64,000 nt of DNA, taken from assembly GCA_907165065.1 (NCBI GenBank), contig OU015524.1:186001-250000 (forward strand), given 5' to 3'. This stretch comes from Caprimulgus europaeus. Lineage: Eukaryota > Chordata > Aves > Caprimulgiformes > Caprimulgidae. The notes beneath the pieces were generated by a model. It had not been told where the DNA came from. It did no database searches and worked only from the letters and a program-made list of their open reading frames with translations. The position numbers and the translations under genes are program-made. Shown piece after piece: positions 17,018-29,460 of the stretch (positions are counted from its first letter, which is position 1; each line of letters begins with the position of its first letter).

Positions 17018-17200
17018 CAAAGAATTTCTTTGCTGAAAGGGTTCTGAGGCATTGGAAGGGGTTGCCCGGGGCAGTGGTGGAGTCCCCATCCCAGTGCTGA
17101 GGGACATGGGTCAGTCGGGGACTTGCAGTGTTGGGTTCATGGTTGGACTCCATGATCTTAAAGGTCTTTTCCAATCCAGGCAATTCTGGGATTCTATGGG
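17018..17200 (+). mobile_element. CR1 LINE, 3'-end fragment
   Basis: The segment from AAGAATTTCTTTGCTGAAAGG through GGTTGGACTCCATGATCTTAAAGGTC (split by substitutions) to a terminal ATTCTATGGG matches the avian CR1 3' end, with the short ATTCTATG-type tail. It is 5'-truncated, as is usual for CR1, and lies in sense orientation. Confidence 0.9.
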
Positions 17201-20200
17201 AATCACATTTTGCCTCCACTCCTGCACTGGGGTTGCAGTGACACACTCTGAACAAACAACTATTGCTACTCTTCTAGGAAAAAACATTAAGATTCAACTA
17301 CTAGCATGAATGATGGTAACACTAAATAGTTCTGCTAGCTTATGATTTAAAGAGTTTTAATTTGTACCTCTCATCATATTTGACATGACCATCAAATTCC
17401 TTCTCCAATAATGTTTTAAAAATTGATGTAAGTGAATCCCTTATTGCTCTAGTTCTTAAGAACATCTCACATATTCTCCAGGATCTGTAGGCAAGGAGAG
17501 GCTGTTGGCCTCTTGTCATATCCCATAGCAGTTTCTTGACTGAAGCATTACTGAGATTCACAGAACCATCCTTAGTCCACTTACCACGCAAAGAACTAGT
17601 TTTCCTCAAGGTAGAGCTTGTTCTGCACATAGCATGAACACTTTCCCTACCAACCCCTTCTTTGTCAGCATCAATAGCACCAGCATCCCGTGGGAGTACA
17701 GACTGCAGGAACACAATCAGCAACATTTTCTAACCCCAAATGTATCCTTAAATAGATTTGTTTTAACTTTTTCGATAGCTGGCATTTTCTCCAAAGCAGA
17801 TGTGCCAAGATGGATGTGTACATGAGCTGACCTCTTCCACACTTCTCATAAACCACTGCAGGGATGAGATTCCAAGTGATTGTACCACGAAACAGAAAAC
17901 TAAATGCCTTTGCAGGGCTGGCTGCAAGCCCAAATGTTAGCAAGCTTTGACAGGTAGGGTCAGCCACCCTCTCTAATTTTTGAGGAGAATGCTTTTTTTT
18001 TTTTTTTTAAATCCTGCCAGACACCTTTTTTAATAAATTGCTCTTTCTCTTGTTTCTGATCTTAACTGATGAAGGAGGACGAGCTGTCTGAAGGTAAAAG
18101 CTACTAATCCTTCAAAAGGGGTGAAAAAAATCTGCTTCATCCATTTTTAAATGGCTCTGTTCTCTATGTATGATCCAGCAAGTTGAACCGGAGGAACTAG
18201 AAAATCATCTCTGAGAGAGAGAAAGGTGTGGAACAGGTTGTTCTGTGTGGAGGCATGGCTTACTCATGATCCTCTTACTGGGGCCACACTGTGGACTGGT
18301 TATCCAGTCCTTTGGAGACTCAGCCTTAGTGTCTACATGCGGAGTAGAGGATGTGCCTCTTGGGTAGCTGCTCTTCATCTCCTTTGAGGGAAATGGGTAG
18401 AGACCCCGTCCTGCACAAACCTCCTGCTCAGTCTCTCAGTCACCACAAGAGGTTGTGAGTAATGCACAGTTAGGAGATTTTTGGTTCTGGTAATTAAAAT
18501 GGGTTGTTTTGAAGGCCTCAGTTTTGAGGGAAACTCAGTTGAGGAATATATTAAAAAAATTAGTGATCTGTTCTGCAGCACGTGCTGCCACCACTATTCA
18601 GCTATGAACAAGCTTAAGGAACTCTTCAAGGCACAGAATCAGGCTGTTAGATCAATGGTTAAGTTCTGTTTGGCACATCTAGTGTTATTGTCCTCCTTGT
18701 GCTGGAGAGCCACAAAATTTGTTAAACAGGCTGTTTGTTTCTCTGAACTGTATGTGGTGTGAGGTGTGTTAAAGATGCATTTTGTGGGCTCTCTTTTATT
18801 TCTATGGCTCTTAACGTAGCAGCTGATTAATTTCTGCCTCACACTGCTGCTGTGGGTGGCTGCCGAGGCTATTCTAGTAAAGCTTGTGTAAGCCCACTTT
18901 TCCTTGAGTCCTAGAACACAGGAACGTTCTGGGTTTCCCAATGTCACAAGCTAACCAGCTACAAAGACAGTGCTTCATTTTGCTTGGGTAAACATGAGGT
19001 GTCTCAGCCGTGCTGCCACACTCTACCCTCTGTAGGAATACTGTATAACAACTTTAGAATCACATTTGGATACCAGCTCAGCTCTAATTAGAGTAGCTGG
19101 ATTTAGGACTTGCCTTGCCCTCTAGGTGTCCTTGCTGGTAAAGTTCAGAGGCTTAAGTATCTTCCCTCATGCGAATGAAGGTCTGAGCCTTGTAGACTTT
19201 CTGCAGGTGATAGTGCAGGAACTATCATCTCAGTTTGAGTTACTGACACAAGTGCTTTTGGAAAGTGCTGACAGCACTCTGGTTTTGTTTTGTGAATGCA
19301 AACGATGCCTTATTGACTGAGTTGCACTGTTGAGGCACTCCCGTCTTAGATTCTCCAGGAGCGAGAATTGATTATGTGAAATTTTGAAACTACAGTTTAT
19401 GAATTTGAGTAAGTTTGGCTCAAGCATGGGTAAAGAGTTTGCACAGCAGCTAGTGGTTCACTCGGGTTGTTGACTCATGGCTTCCTGATTGCAAAGACTG
19501 CAGATATAGGGCAACTGATCCCACTTGGTCTTTCTGTGTATTAGACAAGGCCAGACCCACCCCACCTAACTGTTATCTCTATTTTCATCATTCTTGCCAT
19601 TGGTCTGACACTCCTGATTTAAAGATCTATCAATCAAAGGTTGACAATATGAAGGGCAACAGGTCTTTCCCAGGAGATGTGCTGGCAAGAGCTGCAATAG
19701 AAAGGTCTGCAGCAGCATCACAGAGCTGTGCTGATAGTATGAATCTCAGTGATTTGATGATATATGCAGCTTAAAAATCTCTTCCTGAAGGCTTCCTCAT
19801 AACTTGCTTCCCACAAGGCTTGCATAGTTCCTAGGTTCAGTAGAATTTAATAGAGCTGAAGAGACAATTTGCCCTGAGATATCAGAATTGGCTGTTGCTG
19901 AATCCTTTTGAGACAATGGAACAGATTTCTATTTGAACTGGCATTTGAGAATAGAGACAAGATCTCTTTGGACACAACACCCTACTAACAAAGTAGTTTT
20001 GGTTGGTTGGTTGGTTTTTATCCTTACAGTAGGCAGGCTGCTGAAGATTCGTAGTTACTTTGTTTTAACCCATGGGTGCTCAAGAAAAGCACTTTGCAGG
20101 TTATTGTAATGTTAATGGATCCATAATTTTTAGCATTTGATGCACTAGTTCACTGCTTGTAAAACTCAGTCTATTTCATTCATGAGCAGGTCTGCCTCCT

Positions 20201-22617
20201 CCAGCATGACAGGGATGGGGGTACAAGGGGTGTACCTGGAGATCTTCAGTGTAAAGGAATTAGGCCTAGGATATTTGTAGCTTTTATATTCTGACTGTAC
20301 ATGTCTTGTGTGAATTCTTTTTGCTTTTCAGCCTATACTTCCCTTTCAACCTGTATCCATTATGTCATAGCATCAGTTTCAGCTGCAGTATTGATTTAAT
20401 TCAAGGAGATTAGGCTCTGCAGTATTACAAGAGGATAAGCTTCTTATAGATGAAAAGATCTCTCAACAATCTTTCCATCAAACACCTGATAAAGAGAACG
20501 TCTGTTGAGTGATACAGTGAAGTAAGAGCTGGCTCCATTTGGGCACCCTTCCATGACACAATGAACTTGCACCAGTTCTGGGCCGGACTGTCCCTGGCTC
20601 ATTTGGGGCAGGATGGGACTGCAGCCCCTCCAGAACGAGGGCAGGAGGTGTTTAGACATCAACCAACAGACGATAGGACTGGATATTGGCCTCACTGCTC
20701 GGTTTCTTTTTTCTGCAACAGGGAATTAAGAGAAGGGAATGGAAACTGTAATGCTTCAGTGACTGGTCAGAGCAGCTGGGGATGCTGCTGGGCAGGGGGC
20801 AGGAGACTGATAAATCCTCACGAAGAGCTCTGGTCTTGTAAATCTTGAGTGAAGCCTTAGATATTTGGTTTGGTTTTTATTATCCTAAATGCATGGAATT
20901 TTTTCCACTTCTGTTTAGCTAGTCCAAACTCTCCTCTCTGAGATTAAATAAATAAATAAATATTGTGATTAAATAAATTGTTTTTAAAGGTTATTTGCAT
21001 TTGATTTAGCAAAACAATAAATTATTGGAGGATGAAAAGCCAGCTGCTTTTTCATAATATGCATCATCTTATTAAATCATTCTTTGCAATGATCTGCATT
21101 TGTTTTGTCATGTTTTTATGCAGTACTTTTTTAGGAGGTTTCTATATGAGAGTTGGTGGTCATATATCAAAATCCTTTTCTATTTCACTTATACTTGTTT
21201 TAGATTCTGCATACACAAGCAACATTATTTTTGTTGCTGTTGTTGCACGTCAGTTAAATGGAAATTGTTTTCCCAAAGGAGCAGTCTGAAGATGCTGGGA
21301 GCTACAGTGAACCAGGAAAAATCGAAGCGATTTTACAACTTGCTTGCATCCTGTTTTTAGATGGCTCCCAATTTAAAGTTCAGTAAAGAATATCTTATAC
21401 TTACATATCTTCATCTATATACACACTTAATCTTAGATTATGTTGTAATCAGATTTAAAAAAAAAATAATCAAGATTTCAATGCATTATTGTATACCAAC
21501 TACAGTTGAAATAAATATGTCTTTACCTCCCCTTCCTATTTAAAATGAATCAGGGTAATAGGAGATTAAAAGTGCTCATTTAGCACTTTTAGGGGGAAAA
21601 AAATGCTTGCAAGAAATAGAGCAATTATTAAGCCTGGCTCAGGGGAGGATGAAAGGGAAATATAGAAGCAAATTGTAGGGTCAGAGAAGTGCAAGGAATC
21701 AAAACTGAAGATAATAAAAAGACCAACAAAGGGAAAGAGAATAGATTCTTCTGAATTAGCAGGTACCATGAAGAAAAAAAAGTGTTACAAAAGGAAACCC
21801 TCCCTTTGCTTTTATTATTCATTAATAATTGTTTTGGTGCTTTTAAAGCTGGAGCTTGAAATTCCTAAGCAGGCTTTAAAGTTGTGCTTTTCAAAGCACA
21901 TAGCAATTGCGTCTGGAGTAACACTGCACTGCAATTCTGTAGCAAAACAGACTCGGTGTTGTCGAAGTCCGATGAATGTAGGCAGAGAAGAGAGTATTTC
22001 ATACTGCTTCTGGGGCTGGCTGGTTTGTTTGTAATCTAAGCTGTAATTTGGAGTAACACGTTATTGAGAGGGCTGGGTTTTTATTTTACTTAGAACAAAA
22101 TATTTACAGTTAAATGAAGGGAAATAATACCAAGATTTTGGTTGGTTGTATGCTTTTTTTTTTTTTGCATTTCTGAGAACACATCAGACAGATTATTACA
22201 ATATACTGACAAGCAGTTGTGCTGCTGGCTGGTCTGAGCTGCTTGAGCAGCCGACGTGACCCCTCTAGTGCTGGGTATGGCAAGGGTCTTCTGGTCTGGC
22301 AAAGAATTGCTGCAGGTAGAGCTGGCACTTCAAGTTCTGAGTATCACTGTGTGAAGCTACACTAGTCTCAAGCAACGTAAGTCTTACAGAGCACATCTGG
22401 CCACATTAGGAGTGCCACAAAATGCAAATAATCTTTTAAGTAAGAATCAGCAAAAAGTCCTAGACGTCCTTGCTTTATTAAAACTCTTGAGTTCTTCAGA
22501 CTATTCTTTTAACTACAAGTAGCAGTATCCCCAAGCAGCATTACTTCCTCTTAAGTGCAAGCTTAATGATTTCCAAAAAGACCAGAAGTTCTGTTAGAAC
22601 ACCTGTGTATGGAAGAT
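17201..22617. other. AT-rich, gene-poor stretch
   Basis: No gene or named repeat is recognised apart from the weak frame at 17340-17726. Simple tracts include a T run at 17993-18008, a short (GGTT)n at about 20003-20018 and (AAAT)n-like bases at 20945-20965. The composition and lack of supported frames fit intron or intergenic DNA. Confidence 0.5.
17340..17726 (-). other. Unrecognised 128-codon open frame, possible old coding fragment
   Basis: This is the longest repeat-free open frame in the AT-rich part. Its translation is Lys/Arg/Leu-rich with a plausible helical C-terminal half (R-A-I-R-D-S-L-T-S-I-F-K). There is no promoter, splice or family evidence, and an open frame of this size could arise by chance in 64 kb. 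I do not assign a function. Confidence 0.12.
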
Positions 22618-23683
22618 TGTGGTGGGTTGGCCCTGGCTGGATGCCAGATGCCCACCAAAGCCTACTCTATCACTCCCCCTCCTCAACTGGGCAGCAGGAG
22701 AAAAATATAGCAAAAGGCTCATGGGTGGAGATAAGGATGGAGAGAGATCACTCACCAGTTACTGGCACGGACAAAAGAGACTCCACTTGGGGGAAAAAAC
22801 AAATTTAATTTATTACCAATCAGACAAGAGAATAATAAGAAGTAAAACCAAATCTTAAAACACCTCCCCCATCCCTCCCTTCTTCCCGGGCTTAACTTCT
22901 CTCCCGATTTCCACCTCCTCCCCCCAGCGGCACAGGGGGACAGGGAATGGGGTTGGGGTCAGTTCATCACATGTTGTTTCTGTTGCTGCTTCCTCCTCAT
23001 GGCAAGGACTCCTTTCCCCGCACCAGCGTGGGGTCCCTCTCACGGGATACAGTCCTCCACCAACTGCTCCAACGTGAGTCCTTCCCATGACTGACAGCTC
23101 TTCATGAACTGCCCCAGCATGGGTCCATTCCATGGGGTGCAGTCCTTCAGGAAGGGGCTGCTCCAGCGCGGGTCCCCCACGGGGTCACAAGTCCTGCCAG
23201 CAAACCTGCTCCGGCGTGGGCTCCTCTCTCCACGGGCTACAGGTCCTGACAGGAACCTGCTCCAGCGCGGGCTTCCCGCGGGGTCACAGCCTCCTTCGGG
23301 CATCCACCTGCTCCGGCGTGGGGTCCTCCATGGGCTGCAGGGGGACATCTGCTCCACCATGGACCTCCCTGGGCTGCAGGGGGACAGCCTGCTTCACCCT
23401 GGTCTTTCACCACAAGTTGTGGGGTGCAGAGTTGTTTCTCTCACCTCTTCTCACTCTTCTCTCTAGCTGCAAAGTGTGCAGCTTTTTTTTCTTTTCCCTT
23501 TTTTTCTTAATTATGCTATCCCAGAAGCGTTACTGATGGGCTCGGCCTTGGCCAGCAATGGGTCCGTCTTGGAGCCAGTGGCATTGGCTGTGTCGGACAC
23601 GGGGGAAGCTTCTGGCAGCTTGTCACAGAAGCCACCCCTATGCCCACCCCCCCACCAAAACCTTGCCATGAAAACCCAATACA
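22618..23683. mobile_element. Solo LTR of an avian endogenous retrovirus, with an internal about 48-bp tandem repeat
   Basis: It starts TGTGGTGGGTTGGCCCTGG and ends CCCAATACA, so it has the TG...CA ends of an LTR; I recognise the sequence as a repeated LTR of bird genomes. The flanks are AAGAT (22613-22617) and AAGAC (23684-23688), a 5-bp target duplication with one mismatch. No internal retroviral DNA adjoins, so it is a solo LTR. Between 23064 and about 23400, eight copies of a CTGCTCCnGCGnGGG-type unit start at 23064, 23109, 23158, 23206, 23257, 23308, 23349 and 23389. Orientation is uncertain; an AATAAA lies on the minus strand near 22810. Confidence 0.85.
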
Positions 23684-26600
23684 AAGACATGAAAGACTAG
23701 TTCTATAATTATATGAGTGAAAAAGGCAAAATTTGGGGTTTGACAGTGGAGAGACTAATACACTTGGTTGCAGTGTGATAAAGTTTGTTTACTTATTTTT
23801 AACAGTATTCAACAGCAAGTTTAACAATATGTGCCTTGGGGTAGAGTGAAAGCTTTTTTTCTGGTTTGTTTGAGGTTTGATTTGTTTTGGTTTAATCCAA
23901 AGCTAGATTTTTAGAGTTGTTCTGCCTGACACCTATCCCTAAGGTTGGAAGCTGTGACAATTAGGCAATGTTTTTCATGTGGGGACTGCTGTTGTGCACT
24001 GATGCTACAAGTTGTGGTTTCCAGTGTGCAGTCTGGGTGCTACCCGCATGATCTGTAGATAACAAAATGACTTGCTCTCTTGCAAGGCTTTCCACTGCCT
24101 CTCATCCTTATTTTGTTCAACTTCAGAACCTGAGATACAACTAATCTTCATGCAGCCTTTTTTGTTGTTGCTTGACTGCCTTTATGGACTCCTTTGGGAG
24201 TTTTACTTGATTTATTTGCCAAATAAAATATCACTGTGTATGTGTGAGCATAGCATCTTGTGTTCACCACTTAAGGGGCACTGGCTACAGTGCCTTTTAT
24301 TTTTCTGCTCTATGCTTTTAAAAGCTTTTTTGGTTAAGTTACTGGTTTCCATTTTCTTCCACAAGTGGACTACACACATTTCTATAAACAAGTCTCCCTT
24401 TTAACAAAAGAAAATCCTGCGGATTCACTCAGAATGGGGGGAACACGGACTATCTGGCAACAGTAAATAGAAAGGCAAGTGCTTTGAATGGAAGAGCTGC
24501 AATTCTCCCTGTGTGGAGTGCCTCCTTGTATCCTACTTTCCTCCCTTCTCCATTTGAAAAAGGTTTGTTTGTACCACCTCCAATTTCTTGAAGTTCCCAC
24601 TGCCAGGGAACAGCAGCAAAGGGGAGAAGATTGAAAGGGCAGGAATTTGGGGAGTTTCTGGCTCTGACTTTAGCACCTGGGAGGGAGAAGAAAGAGGCTG
24701 GACTCTATCCCTGTCCTTCTTCTGAGCAGAAGGGTGCACGGGGTTGTATGAAAGAAGGGTTCCTGGGACTGTGGGTTGGACATGTGCTTTGTCACTGCCT
24801 GCCTCCATCCTGGTGACTTAACAAGGTTTTGTTGTCTGTTGACTTTGACACAATTAATTACTGTGTTTCTAGAATGCTAGACTCATTTTCAGGGAATGAA
24901 ATGTTCTTCATGGGCAAAACCAAGAAACTGAGGAGATGAGGTGAAATGCTGCTACTTAGTTTTGAGATTTTTTTTTTCCCGAGCTGCCTCTTGCATATAG
25001 GGGAAAAAGGGCTCCTGTCTCCAGGGCTGTCAAGGCTTGTTAGATGAAGCAAAGCAACATACAATGTGGAGCTGAGTGGGTGGCTAGTTGCTTTCCACCC
25101 AGTGCAGATGGGCCTTGACAGCTCGTACAGTCTTATGTAAACAAACCTGACAATTAAAGTGTGCTTATCGATCTGGTTGGAAGAAACACAGTGTGCCTTT
25201 TCTGAATCTTAGGTTTTCTGAAGTCTGAAACTACAGTTTCCTTACCTGAGTTCTTTTCCTGGAAATGGGTCTGTGCTCCAAGTTCTTCTAAACAAGAGAG
25301 GCCAAAGCAGTCACTGTGAAGCAGAGAATTCTTGCCTGACAAGAACAACTTGCCTGACAGCCTGGTTAATGCGCCAGTTCTTTTTTTTCACTTCAGGATT
25401 GATTTTAATTTTTTCTCTTGCCTAAGTATGCACTCATTTTTAAGGTGTAGGTGTGACTACAGGTCCTAGCTGAGCAGCATTGTCTGAACCAGTTGAACAG
25501 TTGGAAAGGGAGAAAGGAGAGACTTACTTTGTGAATGATGCCTAAAAGTGGGCATAATGTACAGTCTTTGGTTGACCAGAAGATGAGATTATGCTATAGA
25601 ATGTCAGCAGCCTTCAGGGAAGATGAAAGATTCCTTGTACCTGTTGATAATTTACAGCTGAAAATGGAGAAGGCAAAGCAAGGCATGGCAATATGCAGTA
25701 CATACCACTTAAGGAGTTTGGGAACAGGGCTGAGCACAAGAGACCAAGTCACCCAGTAGCTGTAATGTCTCAGACAAATGGTTCCCTGGGGCTTCAAAAG
25801 ATGGTTCTTCAAGCATCTACTGTAGTTCCTTGAGAGGAATTGTAGTCTGTAAAAATACTTGTTTTCTAGTGACTTGGCTCTCCCTAGAATGAAACCAAGA
25901 ATCTCAAAGTAGATTTCTACTTGCATCTTCTCAGTGGACTCTGGGGAGAGATAAGCAGTTCAAGCAATACCACCCCCACCACCCCTTCCAAAAAAAACCC
26001 AAAACCCCCCCCCCCAAAAATCAATGTGCCAACGGTGAGAAGTAGGAATTTGAATATGGGGGAACAAGGAAGACAGTGGAAGGGATTCAAAGATCAGTGT
26101 AACTAGAAGTGAAAAACCAAAAAAGTCACTATGTTTTTTTGTTTTGTTAATTAAGAGAGGGAAATGGTTATTTGGAAACTGAGTTGAGAACTAACTGGGT
26201 CTGGGTTTTGTGGTAGGGATAGAAAGTTGAAACGTAGAGTGAAATGTAGGGGATGAGGAGAATTCAGAGACAATGGTGTGTTGTATCTGGGTTTATGATG
26301 GAGAGAGATTAGAGGTGCTAGCAGGTCAGGCAAGGCATTAGTGTTGGTCATACTGAGTCAAAGGCTGTGAGGGGAAAAATGTCTGAAAATAGAAGCGGTC
26401 ACAACAGGATGGAAGTGAAGAAAATCGTTTAAGGACAGAGCTATGTGCACAGAATTTACCCACTGCAGGCTCTCTGAGAACTATATTTAGCTTGTTACTG
26501 AGAAACAAATTGCACCTGGTGGCCTACATGAGTGAGTTTAATTTATTTTTTGCTACTGTGGACAGGTATTAGGGGGAACACATGAAGCCCTTTCAGAATC

Positions 26601-29258
26601 TGGAAGCATAGATGTCTGGGAGAATTGCCCTTGCTAGTCTGTTAAGATCTGCACTGTGGCATGGCCTAGAGAAGAGAGGGAGATGATAAGTACTGAGCCC
26701 TGGCACTGCATGTGAAGTGGGGAGGTTGTTGAAGATTTTAGCTATGTCAGAAAGGGATCCCTGTCTCCTTTCACTGGAAGGTGAATACTAATCAAGGATA
26801 ACATAAAGTATGTTTGGTCACCATGAGAATGTGACCACATCAAAGAACGGGGCTGTGGTGGTTGAAACTATTGTTCCTGTATCCATAGGGATGGAAACAT
26901 CCCTGCAATCTTCTTTGTGGAACATTGAGCAACCGGCCACACGATTAATTTAGTCAGACTATTTTCCAGTATATGTACACCATAAACTTGCCTGCTAAAC
27001 ATGGGTACATGAATTAAACACCTGGAGAGCATGGTGTTAATGGGGTTGATATGTATATTATAGCTACTTTGTGCTCATGCAAGTTTCTTCTGTTGGAATG
27101 TTGCTTGTGTGCACAGCTAATTGAAAAGTGCTAATTTGTGTGTGACTGAAATGTGTATCTGCTTTGAAAATACAGGCTTTAAAAGCCACATGAAAAATTA
27201 TTGAATACCTGACGATTGTTTTTTTTTTCTGTGGGCTGACTTAGAAAACCCAGTTTGCAGTAGAAAAGCAGCGGTTAGATAATTACAAAATTCACTAATA
27301 TGCAGCAAACCTTCTTTCTAACTTGGGAGTTTGCGTGTATGGATTAGCTTTTCCTCTCTGCCTCATTATTTGTGAATTGCAGCAGCTCACATCACTTGCA
27401 GATCCAAGAGTCAGGGTAGATTTTGCTCAACGAAATTGCCAGCCCCTTATTTCTCCCATGTCTGTGGTACTCATGAGGTTTTAGGTAGATTGGCTTTTCA
27501 CCTATGAAGCAGTAATTTAATTTTTCAGCACTACATATGTATTTTAATCTTACTGGCAATTTGCAACATGGTAATTTAGAGTGGAGCCTTTCCTCCATTC
27601 AAGGACCCTGGGGATCTATTAAACTGGGTTTGTATCTGTATGAATGCAGCTACTTTATTAGCACAAAGCACATTGTATTTAGAATACAACGTGAAAGAGC
27701 AGGTATACAGGCTTTCCTGATAGCATTTCAGGAAGGATGAGTTTTATTTGGAGGCAGAGAGACAGAAAGGGATGGAACTTTAAAAAAGGAGTTTTTAAAA
27801 TGCTGAGTTTACAAAACCAGCTGTAGAACATCTGTAGTACCAGAATGTGTTGGACAGATGGGCTGCTATACACCCCTTCAAGCAGTTACTGCAGTGCATT
27901 GAATGGAGAGGCGGATTCCTGGTTTCTGTCAGGTGTGCTTACCAAGCAAGCTGTGTAAGTCAAGGTCATCTGTACAGATGGTCCTCACAATTGGCTGCTT
28001 AGAGCAGGAGTCTTTCGACTTGCAAAAGCACTTCCCTGACATAAGAGGCATTATCTGTTGTGATCTGTGAGAGGTCAAAGAGAATAAAACCCAACCAAAT
28101 TAAAATAAAATTAATATGGTGCATATCTATAAAGCCTTATTTAAGAAGGTCAGAAGGCAGTGTGAGTTAAGTCTGGGTTGGTTGGTAATTTTCTGCTAGG
28201 GAACAATAAAAATTTTCTTTCAACAACTTTGTAACTCAAATCTGACTTCAGGTCACCTCTGGATGCAAGTAACACCTTCCAATGCTTTTGAAGACAAAAG
28301 AAAAACTCAAATAAAACCCCAAACCCAAGTGTTCAAGGCTTCCATAGCTTGTGACTCTTGCCACACTGTTTGGAAAAAAGAGTTTAAGTCCTTGCTTTGC
28401 TTGCTTCAGGATTAAAAAATAGGGGGGAAACAGTCTGGGTGTTGATAGTGAAGGGTCTTCTTAATCCCTCAGACCTTAACTGTAATTTCCATCTTGAATA
28501 TGAGAGGAGTTTTCACGGGAACTTAATAGTTTTTGAGGAAAGCTTTGGTTTTGGGTGGAAAAAACATCAGAAAACCCCCAAAAGTACTTTTTTGCTTTAT
28601 TTCACGTGTGTCAAGAATACCAGACTTTGCCTTTCTGCTGTCATTGTACTCCAGTGAGTTGACCCTAGTGTCTGGCAAAAAATAGATTTACTCTGCAGAG
28701 CTGAAGTGCAGGAGAAACGGAGCGTTGAGAAGCTGCAGGACAGGCAGGAAGCCACCGGGTGGCAGATGAGACTGAATCATGCAACACCTCGGCAAGTGGC
28801 ATTGCTTGTTCTTGTGCTCACAACAGATACAGGGAAAGAGATCAGAGAAAATGTACCCGAACTCCTTGCTAATGTCTTCTAGTGGGTTTGAGAGAAACTG
28901 GAAAAGTGGAGAGGAGGGAAAAAATTACTATAGACCCAGGAATACAGCAAAGTATTCTGTGGTCCAGCTTGAATTGCTACACTAGAATTACAGAGTCAAC
29001 ATAGTATAATGCACGGTTATGGGGCAAGGTTTGAATAACATCTGTGTCCAGAAGCAGCATATGCTTCTTATCAGTGTCCTTTTTTTCTCTTTGTTTCTTA
29101 TACAAAAGGTAAATTATTGGCTACTTCAAAGAAAGTGAAATGGGAAAAAGATCTCTGATTATTTTTCTTTCTCTGGTGTACTGAAAAAATAAATATTGGT
29201 ATTTTTCTTCAATAAGGTAGTAGCATATTCTCATTTTCCTGGTGTATGTGTATGGAAG
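23684..29258. other. AT-rich, gene-poor stretch
   Basis: No gene or repeat family is recognised. 25965-26020 is an A/C-rich patch with an 11-base C run at 26005-26015. Open frames are short and on both strands at random. Confidence 0.5.
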
Positions 29259-29460
29259 TTTCTTTACTGTGAGAGTAACAGAGCACTGGAACAAGCTACC
29301 CAGGGAGGTTGTGGGGTCTCCTTCTCTGGAGACATTCAAGACCCGCCTGGACGCCTTCCTGTGTGATCTCATGTAGGTGTTCCTGCTCCGGCAGGGGATT
29401 GGACTGGATGATCTTTCGAGGTCCCTTCCAATCCCTAATATTCTGTGATTCTGTGTTTCT
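29259..29460 (+). mobile_element. CR1 LINE, 3'-end fragment
   Basis: TTTCTTTACTGTGAGAGTAAC, then the GAGCACTGGAACAAGC and CTGGAGACATTCAAGACC blocks, then GGATGATCTTTCGAGG, ending in ATTCTGTGATTCTGTG repeats: the hallmark end of a CR1 subfamily. It differs from the ATTCTATG-type copies at 17018 and 63102, so at least two CR1 subfamilies are present. The copy looks relatively little diverged. Confidence 0.95.

Noticed and set aside
18481..18762. 93-codon plus-strand frame at 18.5 kb
   Set aside because: Length within chance expectation for 64 kb, with no recognisable family, promoter or splice sites.
23040..23360. 106-codon minus-strand frame with Arg/Ser/Trp-rich repeats
   Set aside because: Translation of the internal 48-bp repeat of an LTR; no conserved domain.
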